Assembly (NCBI GenBank): GCA_964463485.1 | Contig: CAYXDO010000024.1 | Span: 1-64,000, forward strand | DNA length: 64,000 nt | Direction: 5' to 3' | From: CAYXDO01 sp964463485 | GTDB taxonomy: Bacteria > Myxococcota > Kuafuiibacteriia > Kuafuiibacteriales > Kuafuiibacteriaceae | Shown: positions 24,287-31,834 of the stretch, one piece after another | Layout of the letters: every line of letters begins with the position of its first letter | Numbering within the stretch: the first letter of the stretch is position 1 | Notes under the pieces: generated by a model | What the model saw: only the letters and a program-made list of their open reading frames with translations | The model's database searches: none | Told to the model about the DNA's origin: nothing | Program-made: the position numbers and the translations under genes

Positions 24287-26317
24287 ATGGCCAAGGATCC
24301 GTATAAATACTTTCTCGTGGAGGCTCGGGAGCTTCTGGAGGGTCTGGGCAAGGGCGTGTTGGTTCTCGAGAAGGGACCCTCGCCAGACGCTTCCCAGAAG
24401 ATGCTGAGGCTCGCGCACACGCTGAAGGGTGCCGCGAGGGTCGTGAGGCAAGTAGAGATCGCGGAGCTCGCCCACCGAGCGGAGGACCTGCTCACGGCGC
24501 AGCGGGACTCCAGTCGGCAAATGACTCAGGCTGAGGGACGTGAGCTTCTCAGGTTGGTGGACGACATTTCGGCGCGGGTCGATCTCATCGACGCCTCCAT
24601 GCCGCGCCCCACGGCGCGAGCAGCGGCCGCCGATGCCGAGGAGACGCTGAGCACACTCAGAGTCGAGATGCGGGAGCTCGACCGACTCAGCGTGGGTGTG
24701 GACGGCGCTTCCGTTCGGCTGGGCGCTCTGCGGTCCGAGGGCGTCTCGATCGAACGGATACAGCAGTCCGTACAACAGCTCCTCGTCGCCCTCGAGGGCG
24801 GGGGTGCTCAGGGCTCCAACGCCAAAGCTCGCACGATCGCCGAGGAGCTCCTGGCCGAGACGGTTGGGCTGCGCCGGAGGGTCCAAGGCGCCCTGGAAGA
24901 TGCCGAGGCCGGGATGGACGAAGTGCGACATTCATCCGAGCAACTCAGGCTGGTGCCAGCCAACACCATCTTTCCGGCGCTCGAGCGAGCCCTTCGCGAC
25001 GCCGCCGAGGCTACCCACAAGAGCGTAGAGATTCAGGCCAGCGGTGGAGACGTGCGCATCGACGCGAACGTGCTTTCGGCCCTTCGCGACGCGCTTCTGC
25101 ACGTGGTTCGGAACGCGGTCGTCCACGGCATCGAGGTCGAGGCGCTGCGAAGGGCGACGTCGAAGCCGCCGAGGGGGGCCGTTCGAATCGAGGTCTCTCG
25201 TCAAGGCCACCGCGTCGCCTTTTCTTGCTCCGACGACGGGGCCGGCGTCGACGTCGAGGCCGTTCGGACCGCCGCCGTGGCCCGGAGCTTGATCGACGCC
25301 GATGCCGCGAGGCGGCTGAGTCGCGATGATGTCATGGCGCTCCTTCGCTTCGGCGGAGTCAGCACTTCCCGTCGCCTCACCGAGCTCTCGGGTCGCGGAA
25401 TCGGCCTCGACGTGGTCCGTGCCACCGCGGCCAGCCTCAAAGGTGAGTTGGAGCTCCAAAGTCAGGCTGGACTTGGTACGACCGTCCGGCTCCTCGTGCC
25501 CGTATCCATCGCGCGAATCGAGCTCTTGATGCTCGAAGTCGGCAGCGAAGTCGTGGGCCTGCCCCTCGAGTCCGTGCGCCATGCCGCGAGATTGAGTGAG
25601 TCCGACGTCGCCCGGAGCGCCGACGGCGCCTCCATCGTGATCTCCGGACGAGTCGTCCCGTACGCCCCGCTCGACGTCTTGATCGGCTCCGGTCGACCGC
25701 GCTTCAGGAAACTCCGCGCCGCCGTCGTCGTGCGCGCCGGTGCCCACGAGGCAGCGCTCGGAGTCGACCGGCTGCTCGGCTCCGAAAGTGTCGTCGTGCG
25801 GCCGGTGCCCTCCGTTGCTCGCCCCGATCCCGTGATTTCGGGAGTCTCCTTGAACGCCGAGGGATCCTTCCAGCTCGTGCTCGATCCCATCGGGCTCATC
25901 AGCAAGGCCCATGGCGCCCGGGATTCCGGCGACTCGCCACCCCTCGTCCCGAACAAGCCCATCCTCGTCGTCGATGACTCTCTGACTACACGAATGATGG
26001 AGCAATCCATCCTCGAGTCCGCTGGGTATGAGGTCGACCTCGCGAGCTCCGCCGAAGAGGCGCTCGCGAAGGCCAAAGCCCGCGCATATGGCGTCTTCAT
26101 CGTCGATGTCGAGATGCCCGGCATGGATGGGTTTGCGTTCGTAAAGGAGACTCGAGTCGACGCGACGCTCCGCGAGGTCCCTGCCGTCCTCGTGACCTCC
26201 CGTAGCTCCCCAGAAGACAAACGCAGAGGCGAACAGGCGGGGGCGAGCGCGTATGTCGTCAAGGGTGAGTTTGATCAGAATCGATTCCTCCAGACCATTC
26301 GGAGGTTGGCGGGGTAG
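24287..26317 (+). CDS. cheA: hybrid CheA histidine kinase with C-terminal receiver (WspE-like)
   Basis: 676 aa. Hpt domain: LRLAHTLKGAARVV with His44 as phospho-acceptor. A long helical linker follows with no obvious P2 domain. ATPase: HVVRNAVVHGIE (N box), SDDGAGVD (G1), GRGIGLDVVRA (G2), GLGTTVRLLVP (G3). CheW-like regulatory domain about 405-540 (ELLMLEVGSEVVGLPLESVR). C-terminal receiver 555-676 with phospho-acceptor Asp607 (FIVDVEMPGMDG), conserved DDSLTT and VTSRSSP. All catalytic motifs are intact. The receiver may act as a phosphate sink or output domain, as in WspE and FrzE. Gap of 16 nt to mcp and 2 nt to cheB. Confidence 0.95.
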   Translation: MAKDPYKYFLVEARELLEGLGKGVLVLEKGPSPDASQKMLRLAHTLKGAARVVRQVEIAELAHRAEDLLTAQRDSSRQMTQAEGRELLRLVDDISARVDLIDASMPRPTARAAAADAEETLSTLRVEMRELDRLSVGVDGASVRLGALRSEGVSIERIQQSVQQLLVALEGGGAQGSNAKARTIAEELLAETVGLRRRVQGALEDAEAGMDEVRHSSEQLRLVPANTIFPALERALRDAAEATHKSVEIQASGGDVRIDANVLSALRDALLHVVRNAVVHGIEVEALRRATSKPPRGAVRIEVSRQGHRVAFSCSDDGAGVDVEAVRTAAVARSLIDADAARRLSRDDVMALLRFGGVSTSRRLTELSGRGIGLDVVRATAASLKGELELQSQAGLGTTVRLLVPVSIARIELLMLEVGSEVVGLPLESVRHAARLSESDVARSADGASIVISGRVVPYAPLDVLIGSGRPRFRKLRAAVVVRAGAHEAALGVDRLLGSESVVVRPVPSVARPDPVISGVSLNAEGSFQLVLDPIGLISKAHGARDSGDSPPLVPNKPILVVDDSLTTRMMEQSILESAGYEVDLASSAEEALAKAKARAYGVFIVDVEMPGMDGFAFVKETRVDATLREVPAVLVTSRSSPEDKRRGEQAGASAYVVKGEFDQNRFLQTIRRLAG

Positions 26318-26319
26318 CC

Positions 26320-27387
26320 ATGTCGCGAAGCCGAGTGCTCGTCGTCGAAGATTCGAGAACCATCCGGGGACGCATTGTCGACGCCCTCTCCGCCGATCCC
26401 GAGCTCGAGGTGATCGGCGAGGCGGAAGACGGCAAGTCGGCGATCGACCTCTGTCTCGCCACTCGACCAGATGTCATTACGCTCGACATGATGCTCCCGG
26501 TCATGACGGGCCTCGCGGTGACCGAGTACCTCATGGCGTACTGTCCGACCCCCATACTGATCGTCTCCGCTTCGACCAACCGAGGTGAGTTGTTTCGCAC
26601 CTACGAGGCGCTCGCTGCAGGCGCCCTCGATGTGCTCGAAAAGCCCGTCGGAACGGAGCCCGAAGGGACCTGGGATCAAACCCTGGTCTCCACGGTCAAA
26701 CTCATCTCCCGAATCAAGGTGATTACCCATCCGAGGCTGCGATTTGGTCACCTCGGTCAGACCCCGATGCAAACCGAAGCGCGAGCATTCCGAGAATCGG
26801 AGCCGCTGAAGGCCATCGGCATCGGGGCGTCGACCGGGGGGCCCGGTGCGGTGGCCGAGCTGCTGCGCGGCCTTGCATCCGGCTTCCCAATTCCCATCCT
26901 ACTGGTGATTCACATCGGCGAGTCTTTCGCGCCCGCCCTGGCCGATTGGCTGGATGGGCTCGGCGCGCTGAGGGTCTCCTACGCTCGCGAGGGCGAGCCT
27001 CTGGCTTCGATAGGAGGCCGAGTGGTGATGGCCCCGCCAGGCCGACATATGGTGGTCAACGGAGGTCGACTCACCCTCACTCAGGATCCACCGAGGCATT
27101 CGTGTCGGCCTTCGGTCGACGTGTTGTTCTCTTCGATGGCTCGCGAGCTCGGCGCGCAGGCCGCGGCATGCCTGCTGACAGGAATGGGCAAGGACGGCGC
27201 CGAAGGCCTGTTGGAGCTCCGGAGGGCTGGCGGAAGCACCATTGCGCAGGACGAAGCCTCGTCGGTCGTCTTCGGCATGCCTAGGGAAGCGATCCTGATG
27301 GGCGCTGCCGAGCAGACCCTCTCCCTCGGCGCGATCGCTCCCGCGCTCAAACAACTCTGCCGAAACTCTCAACGGAGAAAGCCATGA
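26320..27387 (+). CDS. cheB: CheB protein-glutamate methylesterase
   Basis: 355 aa. An N-terminal receiver (Asp56 in LDMMLPVMTG) is followed by the CheB esterase with its catalytic triad visible: Ser171 in GIGASTGGPGA, His198 in VIHIGESF and Asp292 in LTGMGKDGAEGL. It removes methyl groups (and deamidates Gln) on the receptor, opposing CheR. Corresponds to wspF. Its stop overlaps the start of the downstream multi-receiver kinase by 4 nt (ATGA), which ties that kinase to the pathway. Confidence 0.96.
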   Translation: MSRSRVLVVEDSRTIRGRIVDALSADPELEVIGEAEDGKSAIDLCLATRPDVITLDMMLPVMTGLAVTEYLMAYCPTPILIVSASTNRGELFRTYEALAAGALDVLEKPVGTEPEGTWDQTLVSTVKLISRIKVITHPRLRFGHLGQTPMQTEARAFRESEPLKAIGIGASTGGPGAVAELLRGLASGFPIPILLVIHIGESFAPALADWLDGLGALRVSYAREGEPLASIGGRVVMAPPGRHMVVNGGRLTLTQDPPRHSCRPSVDVLFSSMARELGAQAAACLLTGMGKDGAEGLLELRRAGGSTIAQDEASSVVFGMPREAILMGAAEQTLSLGAIAPALKQLCRNSQRRKP

Positions 27388-29978
27388 AACCGCGGGTGCT
27401 CGTGGTGGATGATAGCCTGACGGTCCGGATGGACCTCGGCGAGTCGCTTCAGTCCGCTGGGTTTGATCCGATTCTCTGCTCCGACTTGCGCTCTGCCCGA
27501 TCCCGGGTGTCCGAGGCCGACCTGATCATCTTGGACGTCCTGCTGCCGGACGGCGATGGGCTCGATTTCTTGCAGGGGCTTCGGTCCTCTGATCGGACCT
27601 CCAGGCTGCCGGTGTTGCTCCTCTCTTCGGAGAGCGAGGTGCGGTCGCGCCTGCGGGGCCTTGCGGCGGGCGCCGACGCGTATGTCGGCAAGCCGTATGA
27701 GTTGGGCCAAGTGCTCGAGCAGACCCGGGCGCTCCTCGATCAGAGATCGGCGTCCGCGCGCCAAGTCCTGGTGATCGACGACAGCGCGACTTTTCGGGAA
27801 CAACTCAGGGAGGCATTGGAGCGAGAAGGCTATCGAGTCCATCAGGCGCCGACCGGCGAGGAAGGGTTGAGGCTCGCCGCGAACGTTCGGCCTGACGCCG
27901 CGATCGTGGATGGCATGCTGCCCGGGATCGATGGACTCACGGTGATCCATCGCTTGAAGTCGGACGCGTCGCTGCGGCAAGTACCTTGCCTCCTGCTGAC
28001 TGCGGACGAGACCAGCGGCGGAGAGCTTCGGTCGCTCGACGCCGGTGCGGATGAGTTCGTGCGAAAATCGGACGATTTCGGGATCCTGCTGGTCCGTTTG
28101 GCCGCGCTGCTTCGTACCGTGCCGGACCGCACCGACTCAGGCTCCCGGCTGCTCGGAGCGAAGCGCTTGCTGGCGGTCGACGACAGCCCGACCTTCCTGA
28201 ACGAGCTCGCCGGAGAGTTGGAGCAAGAAGGCTACGACGTGGTGCTCGCTGGCTCTGGAGAGGAGGCCCTCTCGTTGCTTGGGACGCAAGTCATCGACTG
28301 TGTGCTGCTCGATCTGATCATGCCCGGGCTTTCGGGAAACGAGACGTGTCATCGAATCAAGCAGGTGCCGGAGTGGCGCGACATCCCGCTGGTGTTGCTC
28401 ACCGCTTTTGACGATCGTCGAACGATGATCGACGGCATCAACGCCGGCGCCGACGATTACATCCCGAAGTCTCCTGATTTTACCGTACTGAAGGCTCGTT
28501 TGCGCGCGCAGCTGCGGCGCAAGCACTTCGAGGATGAGAATCGACGGTTTCGCGAGCAGCTCGTGCGCGCGGAGACCGAAGCGCGGTTTCGCCGTCTGGT
28601 CGACGATTCACCCGACGCAATCATCGGGCGGACGCTCGATGGCTTCGTGACGAGCTGGAACAAGAGCGCCGGGCGAATTTTCGGGTATTCGGCGCAAGAG
28701 ATGATCGGGCGGAACCTAGACCGTCTGGTGCCGAGGGATCGCGAAGACCAAACGATGATCGGTCGGGCCCGTCGCGGCGAGCGAATCGAACATTTCGAGA
28801 CGACTCGTCTGCGAAAGGACGGGAGCGTCGTACACGTCGCTCTGTCGATGTCGCTGGTGCACGATGCGCTGGGCAACGTGGTTGGGACCTCGGAGATCGC
28901 GCGCGATCTCACGGAGCTGACTTTCCAGCGCAGGCGTTTCGAGGCGCTGCTCGAGGTGGCTCCGGATGCGCTCCTCATCGCCGACCCAGCTGGCGTCGTT
29001 TCGATCGTGAATACTCAGGCGGAGCGTCTGTTCGGGTTCGCTCGTGAGGAGCTCCTCGAACGCCGGATGGCCGACCTCATCGGGGCGAGAACGACGGCCG
29101 ACGACGTCGGCGAGACTGTGTCGGACCGACCAGAGGGGGAGCTGGTCGCACATCACAAGTCCGGGCGAGAGATTCCGGTGGAGGTCAATTCGAGTCGGTT
29201 GGACACGGACGGCGGCGCGCTGATGATCGCGGCGATCCGCGACGTGACCGAGCGTAAGCTCGCCGAGGTGACTCTGCGCCGGAGCCTGCAGGAGCAGGCC
29301 GCGTTGAACCGCGAGCTCGAGTCCTTCAGCTACTCGGTGGCCCACGACCTTCGGGGTCCGCTGCGTGGGATCGATGGGTTTGCGCATATCTTGATCGAGG
29401 ACCACAAGGCGTCGCTCAGCGAGGATGGGCAGCGGCTGCTCGAGCTCGTCTCGGACTCGGCGCGGCACATGGGAGAGCTGATCGATGCGTTGTTGGTGCT
29501 CTGCCGCCTGACGAGCTCGGAGTTCCAACTCATGCGAGTAGACCTGGGTGCTCTTGCCCAGGCGTCGATCGCCCGGTTGCAGGCGACGTCGTCACGCGTG
29601 GTGGAGGCTCGGATCGAACAAGGGGTCTGGGTGGACGCGGATCCTCGTCTGATGAGCTCGGTGCTCGACAACCTCCTTGGGAATGCGTGGAAGTTCACGA
29701 GCAAGAACGAGGTGACGAAGATCGAGTTTGGTGCGAAGGGGGTCAATGGGCGCCGGCAGTTCTTCGTGTCAGACAACGGGGTTGGGTTCGATACGAAGCG
29801 CGCGCACAAGCTTTTTCGGGTGTTCGAGCGGCTTCACTCCAGCCGCGATTTCGAGGGTACCGGGGTCGGGCTGGCGACTGTGCAGCGTGTGATCCGCCGG
29901 CACGGCGGCAGGGTATGGGCCGAGAGCGAGTTGGGTCAGGGCGCGACGTTCTGGTTCACGCTCGACGATCCGGCTTGA
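27384..29978 (+). CDS. sensor histidine kinase with three receiver domains and two PAS domains
   Basis: 864 aa. Three tandem receivers with intact Asp: D51 (ILDVLLPDGDG), D176 (IVDGMLPGIDG) and D310 (LLDLIMPGLSG), each with a later Lys (VGKPY, VRKSD, IPKSP). Two PAS domains follow (about 395-510, FRRLVDDSPDAIIGRTLDGF; about 515-630, APDALLIADPAGVVSIVN). The kinase core has His654 in SYSVAHDLRGPLRG (HisKA, phytochrome-kinase-like) and a HATPase with DNLLGNAWKFTS, VSDNGVGFD and FEGTGVGLATV. No membrane segment. It occupies the operon end where WspR (a diguanylate cyclase) sits in Pseudomonas, so it may take phosphate from CheA through one or more receivers. Last gene of the operon. Confidence 0.94.
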   Translation: MKPRVLVVDDSLTVRMDLGESLQSAGFDPILCSDLRSARSRVSEADLIILDVLLPDGDGLDFLQGLRSSDRTSRLPVLLLSSESEVRSRLRGLAAGADAYVGKPYELGQVLEQTRALLDQRSASARQVLVIDDSATFREQLREALEREGYRVHQAPTGEEGLRLAANVRPDAAIVDGMLPGIDGLTVIHRLKSDASLRQVPCLLLTADETSGGELRSLDAGADEFVRKSDDFGILLVRLAALLRTVPDRTDSGSRLLGAKRLLAVDDSPTFLNELAGELEQEGYDVVLAGSGEEALSLLGTQVIDCVLLDLIMPGLSGNETCHRIKQVPEWRDIPLVLLTAFDDRRTMIDGINAGADDYIPKSPDFTVLKARLRAQLRRKHFEDENRRFREQLVRAETEARFRRLVDDSPDAIIGRTLDGFVTSWNKSAGRIFGYSAQEMIGRNLDRLVPRDREDQTMIGRARRGERIEHFETTRLRKDGSVVHVALSMSLVHDALGNVVGTSEIARDLTELTFQRRRFEALLEVAPDALLIADPAGVVSIVNTQAERLFGFAREELLERRMADLIGARTTADDVGETVSDRPEGELVAHHKSGREIPVEVNSSRLDTDGGALMIAAIRDVTERKLAEVTLRRSLQEQAALNRELESFSYSVAHDLRGPLRGIDGFAHILIEDHKASLSEDGQRLLELVSDSARHMGELIDALLVLCRLTSSEFQLMRVDLGALAQASIARLQATSSRVVEARIEQGVWVDADPRLMSSVLDNLLGNAWKFTSKNEVTKIEFGAKGVNGRRQFFVSDNGVGFDTKRAHKLFRVFERLHSSRDFEGTGVGLATVQRVIRRHGGRVWAESELGQGATFWFTLDDPA

Positions 29979-30235
29979 GGCGATTCGGGGCGTTCTGCGG
30001 TCGAGCAGGTCGTTGAGGCTCGATTTTTTCGGACTGCGACCGCGCGTGTGATCGGCAGGTCGGCATAGCACAGCAAATTCCGGCGCTTACTGGATGAGTC
30101 GGGCACGGGCAGGGCACGGCATGGGCAGGGCACGGCATGGGCACGGGCACGGCATGAGTTGAGGCATTTTCGACGGCCCGCTTGGAGCCGGGAATTTGGT
30201 TGAAAACCCACATCCGCCTGTGGGAAACATGGGCC
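29979..30235. repeat. intergenic region with 16-bp tandem repeats
   Basis: gggcagggcacggcat occurs at 30107-30122 and 30123-30138, with a 17-bp variant at 30139-30155 and a partial copy before 30107. The rest of the gap after the kinase shows no gene and no classical terminator; a run of six T at about 30024-30029 has no strong stem next to it. Confidence 0.7.
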
Positions 30236-31759
30236 ATGTCGAGTGTGCGCTCTTCGGGACCGATCGGAGTTGGGGCGACTCAGCAGCCTCAGTCGTTGGG
30301 CGCGCGCAGCGTCGTGCGTGCGGAATCGCAACCCACAGGGGAGCTCGATCCGACGGGAGCGCGGGCTTTTGCAAAACAGTTTGGGCCACAAGTCGCGGGC
30401 CCGCGTAACGAGGCCGCGGGCCCGCGGGCTCCGGTCTCCAAGGGCTGGCTCGAGACCCTCGTCGAAAAGGCGACCGGTCGGGGGAACGCGCCGATCGATG
30501 GCGTCCAACTTCCGGCCGCGCTCCATGCGCGGTTGGAGGCCGACCAGAAGAGTTGGCGCAAGCACGGCGTGGCCCCGGGACCCATGTATGTGAACGGCGA
30601 TCTCGCGAGGATCCGCTACGTCGACAAGAAGGATCCGAAGAGTCCGGAGACTCTGCGTTGGATCTCCGAAGACGGCGCGACCGAGGTCCATGCGGGCCGA
30701 ACGAGTGACTTGTTGGGTCGCGCGGTCTGTATTACGCCGATGGCCAACGTCGACGGCCATATTCACGTCGACGGCAGCTTCACCGGCGTGGTGGAAAAGG
30801 CCGAAGAGAAGATGGGTTTTGTGCGCTACACGCTCCGGGGGGAGGACGGGCAGAGCTTTGAAGTCCCTTTTTTCAACAAATACCAACCCACCAGCTACGT
30901 GGGTGTCGTCCATGGCCACACGCTCCGTGAGCTGAACGACGAGAGCTTCCAGCCGGCCAAAGACTACCGCGGCCTCGTCGTCTTCGCACGCGGTTTTCGC
31001 GGCGGGCCTGAGGCGAATCAGCGGTCCGTGGGGCCTGAGGCGAATCAGCGGTCCGTGGACACGCCGGCCGTTGGAAAGGTCGTCGACCAAGACGAAAACT
31101 CGGTGACTCTCAGGACCGCCAAGGGAGAGATGCTTCGGTACGAAAAACCGGCCGCCGGTTTCTTGCAGGTCGTGACCGTACCGTCGACCGCCCTGAGCGC
31201 CGAAGGCAGTCCAAGGTGGCAGGATGCCTTCGAGGACTTGGGCGAGCTCGCCGGACAGTTCGTGCACCTTCGATTCGACCCGGTGAGCGCCAAGAGCAGC
31301 GTCGAAGCGAAGATCACCGGCTTCGAACAGGACGCGTCCGGTTTGCGGCTCAAATATCAACTCGCAGAGGGTCTAGACGCCGAATCCAACTACCTCTCCG
31401 CAGCCCACGTCATCGCGCTTCCGTCGACTACGCCGCGTAAGATTTCCAAAGGGGACGCGGCGGTGCCTTCGTTCCTCGGCCAAGTCGTGACGGCCAAGCT
31501 CGTCGACGAGTCGGTCCACAGCGCCGGGTACGGTGCCCAATGGTGGAAAGAGCAGGAGCTCGTGCGGGAAGCGCGGGGCGTCGTGGTCGACCAGACCGAT
31601 CAGAAGTTGGTGATCAAAGCGACCAACGGAGAGACCAAGGTCCTCGACCTCGCCCCGATGAGCGGCCCGGATGGGCTCAAAGGTACGTTCCACGACATCT
31701 CAGCGAAGTCGTTCATCCTGGTCGAGCCGTCTGGGCTCTGGGCCGTCAAAGCAGAGTAG
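30236..31759 (+). CDS. unrecognised protein with repeated beta-rich modules
   Basis: 507 aa from the ATG at 30236; upstream in-frame starts add an unlikely leader. No signal peptide. The N-terminal 70 residues are Gln/Pro/Gly-rich and low complexity. The remainder shows at least three related segments with the pattern GxVVDxxxxxVTLRTxxGE, such as GKVVDQDENSVTLRTAKGEM and RGVVVDQTDQKLVIKATNGE, suggesting repeated small beta-barrels. A perfect 27-bp in-frame duplication gives GPEANQRSV twice. I do not recognise a family. It is flanked by the chemosensory operon (same strand, 257 bp upstream) and a convergent lipoprotein gene. Confidence 0.65.
   Translation: MSSVRSSGPIGVGATQQPQSLGARSVVRAESQPTGELDPTGARAFAKQFGPQVAGPRNEAAGPRAPVSKGWLETLVEKATGRGNAPIDGVQLPAALHARLEADQKSWRKHGVAPGPMYVNGDLARIRYVDKKDPKSPETLRWISEDGATEVHAGRTSDLLGRAVCITPMANVDGHIHVDGSFTGVVEKAEEKMGFVRYTLRGEDGQSFEVPFFNKYQPTSYVGVVHGHTLRELNDESFQPAKDYRGLVVFARGFRGGPEANQRSVGPEANQRSVDTPAVGKVVDQDENSVTLRTAKGEMLRYEKPAAGFLQVVTVPSTALSAEGSPRWQDAFEDLGELAGQFVHLRFDPVSAKSSVEAKITGFEQDASGLRLKYQLAEGLDAESNYLSAAHVIALPSTTPRKISKGDAAVPSFLGQVVTAKLVDESVHSAGYGAQWWKEQELVREARGVVVDQTDQKLVIKATNGETKVLDLAPMSGPDGLKGTFHDISAKSFILVEPSGLWAVKAE
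31004..31057 (+). repeat. 27-bp perfect tandem duplication inside a gene
   Basis: A unit beginning gggcctgaggcgaatcagcg at 31004-31030 is repeated exactly at 31031-31057. It is in frame and encodes GPEANQRSV twice. The absence of any base difference suggests a recent event. Confidence 0.92.
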
Positions 31760-31834
31760 GCAGAAGCCTCGGCCTGGCCGCGCGGGATCCAAATCAGCGA
31801 AGTCGGTCTGACTGAGGTACACCTCGGAGCCGTC

